Of a DNA stretch of 64,000 nucleotides, positions 35,800 to 48,129 are shown one piece after another. The notes under the pieces are model-generated. The model ran no database searches. It was not told where the DNA came from and worked only from the letters and a program-made list of their open reading frames with translations. The position numbers and the translations under genes were made by a program. The DNA lies in the NCBI GenBank assembly GCA_022494885.1, contig JAGVSM010002862.1:62001-126000 (forward strand), read 5' to 3'. The DNA is from Micrasema longulum. Lineage: Eukaryota; Arthropoda; Insecta; Trichoptera; Brachycentridae. Position 1 is the stretch's first letter, and each line of letters begins with the position of its first letter.

Positions 35800-35890
35800 G
35801 AAAGAATAGAGACGTTTGGAAGAGGCTTTTATCCAGCAGTGGAGAGAGTAAGGCTGAAGAAGAAGAAAAAAAAGAAGAAGAACTTTTAAT
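35800..35890 (+). repeat. RTE-type LINE 3' tail
   Basis: GAGGCTTTTATCCAGCAGTG, GAGAGAGTAAGGCTGAAGAA and (GAA)n. The CCAGCAGTGG...GGCTGA(NGA)n ending is a widespread RTE-type LINE 3' end in insects (known family feature). The preceding bases (AAGAATAGAGACGTTTGG) are compatible with the D-R--WR coding end. Only about 90 bases remain. Confidence 0.7.
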
Positions 35891-37168
35891 TAAATATATT
35901 ATATGAGTATGGGCCAGCGATTAGAATTAAGTAGTGTTTCAAAGTGTCAAAAATCGTACTAATTTCTTATGGCGCATGGCGGTGCCGGTATTGCTTAATC
36001 TAGGCCTAGTCCACCTCAGGTAGGGAAAGATTTTGTCAGAATATTGAATAAAACAATGTTACATAAATCTTTGATGCCAGTTTTGTATTGGATGAAGAAT
36101 AGTGCATTCTCTATCAGGACGCAATATGGGAATCAATTCGTAATAACCCACGGGACACCGCAAAAGAAAAAAGGGATTGCTTCTGGAATCTTCGAGACTG
36201 GAATATAAAACATGGAAGAAAATGTCTTAGAAGATGGGATTCGAAAAAAACATTATATTTCTAACTCCAGTCTAGATTTCACAATGCCTTTACTTTTTAC
36301 GTCGCCAGAATAAAATCGAAAGTAATTATAAAATTTGCGTTTTGTCTACATTACACTTTAAAATAAAATATCTAAGACGTCATATTAATGCACCGTAAAT
36401 TTTTAATGTTATTATTGCGTTAAGAGCTATTTAAAAAAAATAAATTTGAAAGGTAATTGTAACGTTTATGTAAAAATGAAAAAAAAGAGCTTGCATGATA
36501 AAATTAATATTATGTAACATGTTTGGGCCATTTTGACGAAAAAGCAACATTTATTAATGAGAAATTATTTTGAAAAAATGTATTTATTTAATTTTGCCGG
36601 TTAATTAAAATATTTAACCGTTTCAACCCCACCGCAGATTAAAATGACACATTACCATAGAAAACTTGGGAAGCTAGGGTAAAAAAATACTTTTCCTAAT
36701 ATTTATTTTCTAGACGTAAATTTATTCGTTACAAAGTATAGTTTTGCGCAAAGTATATACAGGCAGGTGCAAAGCCACCCCGGTTTACGATTCATATAAT
36801 ATACAAAACAATTTTTTTATCCACAGGAATTAATTCAGGTCTGAAAGGGTAAGTTTTCTTTATTTATTTACAAAACTTATACAAACCATTGTAGGCAGGT
36901 AAAATAAATTTAATGTTTTTTGGAAAGCACTAAGCTGTGAATAATATATAAATCACGTTTGTATTGAAAAACAATTTGGTTATAAAAAATAACTTACAGT
37001 AAGTCGCACAAAATAAACACAAAAAAATATAATTTAAATACATGTTTTCAAAATGGATTGTCTTTCTGTTTTTCAACTTTTATTGTCAAATTGTCAACAT
37101 TTTTTAAAACCCGGTTTGCTCATTTTGGCGAAAATTCACTGACTTAATTTATTTTGTCAATTTGTCAA

Positions 37169-37672
37169 CGGAGTTTTAGTCCCAACACTTATGTATGGAA
37201 GTAAAACATGGAACTGGCAGAGGAAAGATGAAAGCCGAGTAAACGCGGTTGAAATGCGATCTCTTAGACGAATGTTTGGGAAATCAATGTATGACAGGGT
37301 TACGAATGATGAAATCAGGCGAGAGTGTAAATCTGACTCAAGTATAATTGAAAAGATTAAGAAAGGGTATCTGAGATGGTTTGGTCACATAGAACTAATG
37401 GACAACGAAAAAATGGTAAAACAAGTATATATGGCAAAAATGAACGGCAACGTGAGACAAAGACGACCAAGAAAGACGTGGCATGATCAGATATACCAAA
37501 ATCTTAAGTCTGGTCATGTCAAAAGCAGACAGAATCGAAGGGCATGTATGACACGATGCATGAATGTGGAAGAAGCTAGGAATTTATGCCAGCATAGACG
37601 TGTGCGGCGGTCTATTCTCTCTGCTTACCCCTACGGGGAAATGGCGTGATGGTAGTAATAGTAGAAGTAGTG
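37169..37672 (+). pseudogene. RTE-like LINE ORF2 C-terminus, intact frame, 5'-truncated
   Basis: An uninterrupted frame of about 160 codons ends at 37,649. It reads VPTLMYGSKTWNWQRKDESR, then MRSLRRMFGKSMYDRVTNDE, IKKGYLRWFGHIELMD, RQRRPRKTWHDQIYQNLKSG, NRRACMTRCMNVEEARNLCQ and ends SAYPYGEMA. The YGSETW-like start, the RWFGH--RM motif and the basic RGRPR-TW--Q box are the usual C-terminal features of endonuclease-reverse-transcriptase LINE proteins of the RTE-like type, downstream of the catalytic domain. The catalytic domain is absent. A short tail follows the stop. Three worse copies (4,195 antisense, 12,591 and 48,130) show this family is recurrent here. This copy has no disabling change in what remains. 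Confidence 0.85.
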
Positions 37673-37674
37673 TT

Positions 37675-40145
37675 AACTATTTTCATATAACCCATTTTGT
37701 TCATTTTGGCGAAAACGCGGTAACGAAACTTATTTATCAAAACTTTTTTGGTGTAACTGGTTTTAAGCATTTAATCTAAATAAGCCGGTGCGGGGGGGTA
37801 ACACAGACAAAGCAGTATAGAAGACTCTCGTAGCTACTACTGTAAGGCATGCAAAGTTGTATGACAGTTCACTAATATCCACAATAACATGTCGACAGGT
37901 AAACTGAGAAATGCTACTCCCGAGAGGAACCATCTCCTCCATATTCCTACATTTCTGTTATAGTTTCTGCACAAAGTTACCAGCATTTACATATTATAAA
38001 TCCATATTTAAAGGCTGTCAAATCGCATTCTCTCTAGTTAATAAAACCTTTAAGAGCAGCTTTTATATTGAAAAAAATACATTCTCTAATTTAAAATTAA
38101 TACTCTTAAATGAGTTCAACATAAATTTTGTAATGTTTACTACTTTCAATTATTGTCCTTATTTTTGGTAGATGACTTTTTAAGTATAAATAAATAAAAT
38201 ATTAAAGAAAAACATTAAATTAAAATTTATATTAAAAAGGCGTCATTTTTTTATAGAATTATTATGATGAGAATTTCGCAAGAATCAAAATAAATAAAAA
38301 ACTTTTTTTTTTCAGTAAAAAGTAAAGCAAAATCATAATATGCTATTAATGGGTTCGAGTAATAAATAGTTCCTAATTTTTTTAGTTTGGGTGGATTTTT
38401 TACTAAGAACATTTTAGAAGTTTTTTTTTTTTCTTGTATTAGTCAAATTTTGAATTCGCAGCATATGTTCGGAGTGAATTTGGATATCATAAAAAGAGCC
38501 GCAATCCAGTTTACTCTCTCTTTCTGCAAAATGTCTTTTTAGTTTAAAGTTCCTTGATTTAGATTATTGGCCCAAACGAAATTAATTTTATTACAATAGA
38601 GTAATTCAGTAAATCTTTGTAAAGTTACAAGTTTTTAAAATTAATCTTTGAGAATTCGAAACAAAGCAATCGGCATATTTATTTTAGCAAAACATACAGT
38701 GCAAACTTCACCATTATTATTTTATAATAAAAAACTACGTTTCATTTGAAATATTACAATTCTTAGTATAAGGAGTTAGTTTACTAAGTATTATATTAAT
38801 AAAAAACGATTATCTACCTTTGTATAAATCATGGATATGTTTAAAAGAGTTTCCTGATAATAATCCCCAAAATTTATCACGGGCATTTTAATTTATCAGT
38901 AATTCAATATTTTAAGACGATTATATTTAAGATAAACAATTGATTTATATACACACATAAATTCACGCGGATAAGCCAACCTCGGTACCCTTTTGTAGAC
39001 CTTTGAACTAGAGTTTAAGAATTTATTTCGCACACATCCGAGCGTGTGTGTTATGCAACTATTAGGCGGGTAAGGGGTACAAACACGAACGGAAATGGAA
39101 AACGTATCGAGGAAATGCTGATCCGAATTTCAACGAAATTAGATGTTACGAGCTATGGGAATTGTAACCCGCACGGCGTGTACTGGGGTGGGTGTGGAAG
39201 CACCGCGCACCGTTGTTTAAGGAACTCGCGTATCCGGAAATCCGATTCTAAAAAATACATCCAAATGGGTTTGAATAACATTCAAACAGTATTGTGTGGG
39301 AGAGTAAAGTACTTGAGATTGATCAATAAGAAGTGAAGGAGAAAGATTCACATAAGTGTAAAACGCTCTCGACATTTAAAATAAGGAATAATACATTTTA
39401 TTCTTTCATTCATTGAGACAATATATTTAAATATAAAAGTGGTCAACCATTTCAATTTATAACAAGGAGGTATTTCATATACACAAATCCGTTAAAAAAA
39501 AGTTTATTTTAATTAACAGCTTGCCAACCACATACCGCACACCGCATCTGAGGACATAAGTCTCCTTGGCGGTGCCGACATACACGGAAAATTTGCTCGA
39601 TGTCAAACGAGAAAAGCTTCCCGAAGGAGCTCTCTGAAATCTGGTAGCCTTAGCATCTTGGTGCTGAAAGAAAGTTATTCAAAAGTACATCATATGTACT
39701 TCATTAGATTGAGAATAGAGGGAAGTAAATTCTCCACTAACTGGGATTAAATTGATTGGACATGATCAATTCTTTTTTCAATTTAAAAGCCTTGAAATTA
39801 TTTTAGGAAGCCACCAGATCTGTCCATCCGACAGGACCTATACCAGATCCACGGATAGTAGCGAGAAGCTCCATTCGGTAATCATAGAGAAGGGGAAAGG
39901 AACAAGACCACAGGATGTGTTCAAAAGATTGGTTAGGATATCCAAATCAGCAAATTTAAATTAAATATAAATGTTGATTTTGACTTTTGAATTTTAAATA
40001 AGACGTAAGTTCCATAATGCTGAAACATGAGTCTCAATAATTGTAAATAAAATTTAATTTTGAATAAATAAATAAAACGGAGAATTTTTTTTTGAAAAGT
40101 AATTTTAAGAACCGGAGTTTGCCACATCCTTTAAACTGTGCAGTA
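37675..40145. other. AT-rich stretch with one GC-richer island, no gene called
   Basis: Island 38,985-39,260 (CGCACACATCCGAGCGTGTG, ACCCGCACGGCGTGTACTGG, ACCGCGCACCG) sits in a 96-codon frame at 39,046-39,336 without a recognisable domain. A smaller block lies at 39,535-39,660. The rest is AT-rich. Confidence 0.4.
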
Positions 40146-40148
40146 GCC

Positions 40149-40291
40149 TTATTCTGTAACTAATTCGTTTCGTAAATTCATTCGTATCATATGAAAAGAA
40201 ACGAGAGTGAAATACGATTTGGATTACGGTAGAGTAAGATGAATATATGACAAAACGAATGAACTTACAAAACGAAATTGTGACAGAATAA
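40149..40291. mobile_element. Short TIR element (143 bp)
   Basis: The left end TTATTCTGTAACTAATTCGT then TTCGTAAATTCATTCGT, and the right end ACGAATGAACTTACAAAACG then AAATTGTGACAGAATAA, are inverted repeats of about 37 bases with few mismatches. The interior has no coding capacity. Target duplications are not evident. This is the only copy I see in the window. Confidence 0.7.
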
Positions 40292-40294
40292 ACC

Positions 40295-43200
40295 TGTAGG
40301 TTATTAAATACTTTCGTGAATAGTATGCTTACTATGGATTTGGTGACGACGACAGTGTATTTTTTATGATAGTTCTGACAGCTCTGTTATGGATAGTTCT
40401 GACGAAAAGAAGGAAACGTCACGTTTCCGGTAGATATTAAAAAACCAGTAGACGGTTATACATGTAATACAATCAACTAATTTTAATATTGGTTTAATAA
40501 TATTTATCATAAGGCATTCCAGAAAATGTAGTTAAAGTAAATAGAAATTTAAATGATGAAACCTTCATTTCATTTCGTTATTTTTTGTTTGAAGTAAACA
40601 AAAGATATTTAAAAATGAGTTGGTTGTAACTCCTGCGAGTACAAAAAAAAATTGTATGAAATGCGTCGAAGGAGTTTGCTGGTTTTCAATATATTGGCTT
40701 ACTTCTATATTTAAACTATTTTGACAATTCAGTGAGCAAAAATCACTCCGACGGCTGTAAGAAAAATATACTACTTCTTGTTTGGATTAAGCCTGGATAT
40801 TTTAGTCTTATAGTTAGATCAAACTTGTATTTAATTTACTATTACATACTTAAAATAAGGTGTTTTTTAAATACATGTATCCCAGGAAGAAATCCTAAAA
40901 TTGATTTCTCTAGAATATAAGGACATGTTATTTTTTGCTTTTTATAATTAAAAACAGGACAGATTAAACAAAAAATCCTATGTAGAAAGTATATCTTGCA
41001 TTTCAAAAATTTTTAAAAGGGAAGTTTTTTATATTTAAAATAATAAAAACAAAATTTTAAAGGCAAAAATTGTGAAAGTCTTTGGAACTTTTCAAAGTAA
41101 ATGGTTTTAAGTAATACTTGTTCATGTTTTCTTTAGCATTTCTCGAGTTTCTCAGTTGAGTTTCGTGAAGAATTTTCTAGAATACCAAGATATGTTTTGC
41201 AGAGTAACATGGCAAGAAAATAATGCTTTTCCTTTAATCCACATATGGAATAGTACACCCTTTAGCCTCCTATGGGAGTTAAGGAACATAGCAATATTTA
41301 GCACCAGCCTGGGATAGCTCTAACCCCATGTTACCTTATGGAGGGGTTAACAGGAAGCGATATCGTTATTGCTTTCTCTGCCCTATTAACAGTTCTAGGA
41401 ATGTACTATTTCTTAAGCCATTTCACTAAGACTCTTATAGGGTAACCGAGAAGGGCTTGGTAATCACATTGTCACCACTAGCATACAACTATTGTTATTG
41501 GAAACAGAAAATACGAAACACAACTTGTTTACATACTATTACTAGTAAAAACAGAGCGGATTAATCTCCGCAATATTGAAAAATGCTTCGAATGCTACGA
41601 TTTTTTGTAGGACATAAGTAGAATGTATATTATAACATTTTATTAATTTTTTTTTATAAACATATTATTCAATAAGGTTTTATTAAATCAATATTGCATC
41701 CTTTTGCTGACAGTATCTGTTAAGCAACATTCTGAATTTATTTGTGGAGATAATTTAAACAAAGTACCTTATGATGGTGGATATTTTCAAACACATATTT
41801 TAATTGAAAAAAAATATATGCATTTAAAAAATATTTTGGTTTATTTCGTTAAAAAAAAAAGTTGTATTATTGAGAAATGAAAATACTTTTTAAATCAAAA
41901 AATTGTTTAACAGATATTGCAGGTGTAACGACCATTTTTAGATTTTGAAAGTATTAGATTATTCTTAAATACCATTAAATTATTTGTAGTTAGTTAATTT
42001 ACGGTTTAGAAGTATTTATTTAATGTAATTATTTCAAAATCCCAAATAAAGATTAATAGGTTAAGAAAAAAAATATTACTTCATTTTTAATGTTCTACCT
42101 TAAATCACACAGAACCTACAAAATCTTCAATCACTGAAATATTATTTTTTATTTGTTGGCATTCAGACAGCTACCTTTATTACATTCAAATAGTTTTAAT
42201 GCAAAAAGTATAACATTCTTTTATTTTAATATGTCCATGAATTCTTTTCTTTATATTTTTAATAAAAATTACAAAATGTGTATAAAATTTCAAATGTTTT
42301 GTTTATACATAATTAAAAATCACGATTCCACCTCTCTAATAGAGCAAATACTCGTGTCAAGAGAAGGAGTTCATTTTACATTAATTTTTAGTATCTAAAA
42401 CAGGTTTCTAAAAATACAAAATTGTATTCTAAAAGAATCATAATTTTCTACTGCATGGAGATTAGGATAGGGTGAAATAATGTGTTTTTTTTTAATTTTG
42501 AATAAAATAAATGTACTTCTCTAGTAAATACATTTCCGATCTGTCACTATAATACCAAATCTAAATAAATAAAACATCTTAAATCTGTTTCATTTACTCC
42601 TTATTTTTAAATTTGAAAATGTATACTTTTAAGATCTTTGTTGTTTATTTTTTCCTGTGTTTCTATAATTTTTATATGTGTTATCTTTTTAATCACCTTA
42701 TAACGTAGGTACCATATAAAACTGCCGTTTTTACTACAAAACTTATTTTTGGAATACCATTTTTAAGAGGTCATCTTACATAATTAGTATGTTTTCAGAA
42801 GGAAACGAGAAACTATGTACATTGATCCAGAGTTTCCCTTTATTCTTCAATCTGACCAATTCCTACTTACTGATCGTAATAAACGCTAGTTAATTAGAAA
42901 CTGTGTTGCGAATTTGCAACAACCACAATACTTAAATTTGGCTATGTAACTACTACACATTTTATTAATCCCACTAATAACCATAACCATCTTTAAAAAA
43001 AAGTTTGAAAATTATATAATCGTGTAAAACTGATATTAAAATTTCATTTTGTAATGATTTGCTGCGTATTTAATTTAAATATCCGTGCAGTATGATCTTG
43101 ATACGTTTATTTTCCGGCGCCGACGGGTACTGAAAATCTATAATTACGTTTAACTCTATTAAAAACATTACTTTTGAGGTAAGATCGTAATAATATTGAT

Positions 43201-45620
43201 TTTTAATAATAATATGAATGTATTTAATTAAAACTTGATATAATATTAATAAAAATACACATTAGTAATAGAGCATCACAAGTCTGCAAGCAAGGAACGA
43301 GGCGCATCTTATAAAGAATAAGTACTTTAAGATTTAAAATATTCTATATAATTTATACTCTTAATTTTAGAAATAAGTTGGAAATAATTCCAACTTAGTT
43401 AAAAAATAAAGAGTTTTTTTATTTTATTTTAAATATTTGTTCATTTTTTTTATTAGAAACACGCTGATAAACTGATAATTGATTTTTAGTTTAACACGAT
43501 TTAAGGTATTTTTTTTTTAAAAGTATGATTTTCAAAACAATAAATATTTATAAAGACACCGAGTTTTTAAAAGTGACTTTGTCTATACTATTTTTTCGGT
43601 TCGTGAATTTGTTAAATTTTTATTTTATATAATGAAAAACATGTACTTATATTTTACTACAGAGAAGTTTTTTTTATAATAAGAATACAAGCATTAATCA
43701 ATCAAATGCATTGAAAAGTCTCAAAAAAATTAATGTTTTTTAATTATGACTAATACGTAACTAAAGAATTTCATTTTGCTGTCGACTGTGAGTCACATTT
43801 TTACTAAAGAAAATATGCATATAAATATGTAAAAGGAATGAAATACATTGGTACTCTTTACACTATAGGCGTCTTACTTATTGGGATTATGGGGTTTTCG
43901 TCAGTTCTCTCACGTCTCGTCTCCTAATCACGTCCATTAGGCGCGTAATTAACCGACACGTTACAGGTTCATGTTAGGAATAGAGATTTCACGTCAAAAT
44001 CTAATTCATGATTTTGCAGTAGGTGATTCATACGTCCACAGTTCAAAGTCAAAAGACTTCAGAATAGAAAATTTGTTATAAGCCGAAATGAGTTTAGTAG
44101 TATAAGGATTGTTTAGTAAAAAGCATAATATCTAGTCAAAATAATCAATCTATACTGCATTATCAAAAATTAATCACACACAAAAATAAAACAATAGACA
44201 TTTCGTTGTAATAATTAAGGAAAAAAAATAATGCTGTAAACAGTTCAGATGAAAAATAAAATAGAATTATCTAAATATGTATTCAACAATACATGTTTAT
44301 TTTTTTCTGCAAATTCTCATTTTGAAAAGTATCACTGAAGCGCAATAATATACCTTCATAGTCTTTTTAATTAAACATTTTTTTCCAAATTACCTAGGCA
44401 TTAATGCCCTACTTAAACTTTACTGCAATCAGTATCGATTGCCTAAAATAAACGGATTATAATAGATACGTTATTTTGCGTTATTCATATTTGTTCTAAA
44501 AATATTTTCTTTACGGGATTAAAAATATTTAGTAAGTATGGAAGAAATCATGTTGCTGTGAAATTAAGTACTGTCAATAAACCAAATCATCAAATTAAAT
44601 ATTAACATAAAATCAATTTAAAAATCTACAGCCAAATAATGTTAAAATGAATGTTAATTATACCGCTGTCATCTGCTTCGTTTTTCTTACGGCTTTCGGG
44701 TAAAATGTGCTGGCATTTCTCGTCCTTCGAAAATTCACTGCTTATTTCACAAGAAATTAATTATTCGTATAAAAATAACCCGCAATTAATATTTACTTAA
44801 ATATTATTTTATAAAATTGATAACACTACACCAATATTTTAAAACTCGATAACACAGGGCCCTGAGCTTACTAAATCGTCGAAGAAAACATTACTTTAAA
44901 TTATTTTTAATCAAAGTTATCACATATGAATTAATACACCGTAATTTATTGAATAGTCTTGATACAATAATTATTACGTAGGTCATTATAACAGTCCAAA
45001 CACGATGAAAAACATATTCCTTTTGCGTTTTATAGTAATGATTATTGACGGATAAACATATTATATACATAAATATTTGTAAAATCTATTTTTACGTACG
45101 TAATTTATCATTAAATATACCAAAACGACTTGAATTTTTATTATTTATCTGAACTCTCGTTCTAATATAAATTTTATTTTAAAAATGCACATAACACTTG
45201 AATAAATAGTATTAATTGTTCTAAATTACACATGTTTTGATTAAAATTATTACATAATATTCACATCAACTCAATTCGAGTAATCGAAATTATTTTTTAA
45301 CTAAGACCACTTCCCAAGGACCGTCACAAGAAAAATTGGAAACTGAACAGAACTAAAAATGTTGCTACACATTTTTAAGTATAAAAATAGTGCGTGTGCT
45401 GTACACAATATGTTGCAAGATTTGTTTCGAGTTGCCTACAATTATGAGCCGGTAGTATTGTCACAATTTTCAGACAGTACTAAACCATAATTTACTTGAA
45501 TCAATTTTCTATACGTTTTTATTTTCAAGCTGCATGTTTTCTTGTTTATTTATTTACACCAATAAACGCCTCACAGTTTTGTATCGTTGGTTAACAAAAT
45601 ATTTTTTTATTAGTGTTTAA
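40295..45620. other. Long AT-rich stretch, no gene seen
   Basis: This is the longest stretch without a repeat that I can classify. At 41,230-41,480 a GC-richer block (CACCCTTTAGCCTCCTATGG, GAGGGGTTAACAGGAAGCGA) looks like a decayed repeat, without a partner here. At 43,870-44,040 is a block with homeodomain-type motifs (separate entry). All open frames are short and AT-biased. Confidence 0.5.
43870..44040. promoter_or_regulatory. Candidate cis-regulatory island (homeodomain-type sites)
   Basis: GC-richer block in AT-rich DNA containing GGGATTATGG and CCTAATCACG (GGATTA/TAATCC-like, the sites of K50 homeodomains such as Otd/Otx), GCGTAATTAACC (generic homeodomain TAATTA) and CTAATTCATGATTTTG. 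Known from families: these motifs cluster in developmental enhancers. Their presence here is seen; function is inference. Short TAAT motifs occur by chance in such AT-rich DNA, so confidence is low. Confidence 0.2.
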
Positions 45621-45624
45621 TTTG

Positions 45625-45890
45625 TCGGCCTCGTGGTGTATGGTCGGTGCATTTGCCTACCATGGATGACGTCTCGGGTTCGATTCTCTACATGGTTGAT
45701 AGGAAACATTTATTTAAAAGTGTGTTTTTACACTTGTATATTTCATAGTCCCTGGACTGGTACCTGAAGCGTAAGACTTATCATCTTACCTTCATGTAAC
45801 AAAAAAGATCAAGATACGCTGCAATTGGTGTATTAATGCAGTGCCCTATGCACCATTAGGTACGGAAAGGGAATGATGATGATGATGATG
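45625..45890 (+). repeat. SINE-1, best full-length copy
   Basis: Head CGGCCTCGTGGTGTATGGTC (A-box region), canonical B box GGTTCGATTC at 45,677-45,686, linker TACATGGTTGATAGGAAACA, core CATAGTCCCTGGACTGGTAC and CTGAAGCGTAAGACTTATCA, then GATCAAGATACGCTGCAATT, GTGCCCTATGCACCATTAGG and a GAATGATGATGATGATGATG tail. This is a tRNA-derived head with a family-specific body and a microsatellite-like 3' tail, consistent with LINE-driven mobilisation and pol III transcription. Total about 265 bp. I use it as the reference for SINE-1. Confidence 0.9.
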
Positions 45891-46215
45891 TAATTTCGTC
45901 GGGTTTCTGGCACAAGTTGGTAACTACAAATTTTCGAAAAATTAGATGTCTTACCTTATACACAGTATCAAATAGTCTTTGTTTAAAAAGTAAATAAAAA
46001 TATTTCGTATTACATAAATACCAAAAATAATATTTTAAAAGATTTGACATGTGGTTTTATTTGAATTGTTGATTTAGGATAAACTTGTAACTTTAAAATT
46101 GCAATATCTCAAAACTAGTAAAATATAGTTTCCAACCTAACGATTTGTAAGTTTGTAAGATAATTGAAAAGAAAAAAAATATTATTTTACGTTTTGGAAA
46201 ATAATATTTTTATGT

Positions 46216-46538
46216 TTGTCTTTGTCTGTGTCCGGGCGGATGAAGAATACAGTGCTGTATAAAATAGAACCGAAACCCTGGACGAGTGTTCCCCACTTGA
46301 TAGCTGGCTACTTTTAATTTAAAAATAATTAAAATTGAGATCTAGTGGAGATTGGTCCGCCTTAGTGTAGTGGTTGTTGCGTTCGCCCACTATACTTGAG
46401 GTCCGGGGTTCGATTCTTCGGAAAATTGACAGGAAATATTGATTGAAAGGGTGATTCTACAATGTAATATTCTATGTTCCTAGACTGGCGCCTAAAAAGC
46501 TGATACGTTGCAGTTGCGTTGGAATATGATGGAGATTA
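46216..46538 (+). repeat. SINE-1 with upstream leader, tail lost
   Basis: The leader at 46,216-46,320 (GTCTGTGTCCGGGCGGATGA, AGAATACAGTGCTGTATAAA, AACCCTGGACGAGTG, TTGATAGCTGGCTAC) is followed by the SINE-1 head GGTCCGCCTTAGTGTAGTGG, canonical B box GGTTCGATTC at 46,407-46,416, and the core ATTCTATGTTCCTAGACTGG. The 3' tail is shortened. The leader in front of the head recurs at three other loci in the same relative place. Confidence 0.7.
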
Positions 46539-46984
46539 TTGAATAGACACGTTACACGCGCGTAATAAATGGCATTTCAATTCGTTGGTAGAACACTTCT
46601 TTGGATTTCTTTCTTACATAAATATTTGCATACTTATCGTGATTTTCCACCTCTTTTTCAAATTGTTGAGAGAGACTAAAACGTATTTTTAAATGTGTAT
46701 TCAGGAAAAATATGTTTTTTAACGTTTCAATCATATTTTACAATAACGTGTTTTTTTTTTGTTTTACTAACAATGTTTGAAAATAAATGTCATAAATGGC
46801 ATGACTTAGGCGGTGATATTATATACGCGGTGATAGATTGCCGTCAATAATTCGCTAAATCTGAAATGCATTAATAACATAACTTATTTAATTATTTTAT
46901 GTCATTGGAGAGAAATATTTATTTACCTTTGTCTATATTTATTAGTTTGCTTATAATTTCAAGTTCACGGACCCATCTTTAAAA

Positions 46985-47246
46985 CAAATAATACTTAAAT
47001 TTGTTGGAACAGTAAGGGAAAACATTTTTGAGAAGGGAATTTGGGAGTCAAGGCATTTACAGGGCTTATGACCTGTCATTGACTGGTTTAAGTGACCACT
47101 TTACACACTGTGTAACGTTCATCATTCTGCCTATGTTTAAACATCCACATTTCCTCAACTCTTCTACCTGTTATGAAACCTTTATGATGTGGGTGAGATT
47201 CATTTGGCTGAACCAATTCACCTACTAGGCAACGCCTGAAAACAAT
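46985..47246 (+). mobile_element. TIR family A interior, long copy
   Basis: The family order is clear: TTTGTTGGAACAGTAAGGGA, ACATTTTTGAGAAGGGAATT, GGCATTTACAGGGCTTATGA, CCTGTCATTGACTGGTTTAA, CACTTTACACACTGTGTAAC, CATTCTGCCTATGTTTAAAC, CACATTTCCTCAACTCTTCT, TGGCTGAACCAATTCACCTA, CTAGGCAACGCCTGAAAAC. Clear TIRs are not at its borders. It lies 45 bases before the complete small copy at 47,292. Confidence 0.75.
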
Positions 47247-47291
47247 TTTCTAATTTTGTATACTTTTCCTTTTACCAGGTAGTTACTTCAA

Positions 47292-47459
47292 CAATATTTT
47301 GAGTATGTCGAAATGCTTGGACTGGCTGGATTTTCTCCCTAGGGTGTTGTTCATATTTAAATTTGTTGCAACAGAGAGGGAAAGCATTTTTGAGAAGGGA
47401 ATATGGGAGTCTAGAAAACCCAGCCAGTCTGCAAGCATTTGGACATACTCAAAACATTG
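47292..47459 (+). mobile_element. TIR family A, compact copy with both TIRs
   Basis: The left end CAATATTTTGAGTATGTCGA then AATGCTTGGACTGGCTGG, and the right end (reverse complement) CAATGTTTTGAGTATGTCCA then AATGCTTGCAGACTGGCTGG, give TIRs of about 40 bases. Between them lie CTCCCTAGGGTGTTG, TTGTTGCAACAGAGAGGGAA and TTTTTGAGAAGGGAATATGG. At 168 bp it lacks the middle and right interior present at 46,985 and 55,600, so it is an internal-deletion derivative. No frame and no clear target duplication. The superfamily is not assignable from these ends. Confidence 0.85.
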
Positions 47460-48129
47460 ACGAATAATACTTGACTGAATTGTGTTTTACAATTGAACAT
47501 GTGAGTGGATGATGGCGATCTAATAATAACAATTATTTTTATTCTAGTAAAATGGCTAAATGGTGCAGAAACAATTCTACCATATAAAACAAAAAAAATA
47601 TTCGTACAACAATGTAGAGATAACTTACGGAATCATTTGTAAAAAAAACCTACACCAAAGAAGAACACAAAATTCAGCAGAACATTCTGCTTGTGTAAGG
47701 GAAGGCCTGTCGATGGCTGTCAACAGGCTGTCTTCTTCTCAAGAGTTTTAAGTGGTTTCCTCTTTACTTTTTAGCGTTGCAATTGCTTAGAAGTTCTTGA
47801 TTGGCTCACTATAGAATATCCATCCTGATTCCAACACTGAATGAAAAAATAGAAGCTTCTTAAGAGCAGAAAAAATCGTCTTTATGAAATACAAACCTTG
47901 TACATTAGGGTGTGCCGATAATTTTTTTTTCCGAATTTCGAAATGAAAAGGGTCTAAAAAATTGCTTTTTGGATCACTCAGAATGCAAAAAATATTCGAT
48001 ACTACGTTTGGCTCTCAACCAGAGTTTGACGTTTTCGAAAAAGTCGATTCTTTGGAGTAAACCGGCTGTCATTTCGTATTTAAGTAAGAAAATCAGTCTA
48101 AATCAATGTTATAATGTGCATTAAATCTT

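Noticed and set aside
45677..45686. tRNA genes suggested by canonical B boxes (also at 46,407 and 63,105)
   Set aside because: None closes an acceptor stem, and each is followed by the same SINE body; they are SINE heads.
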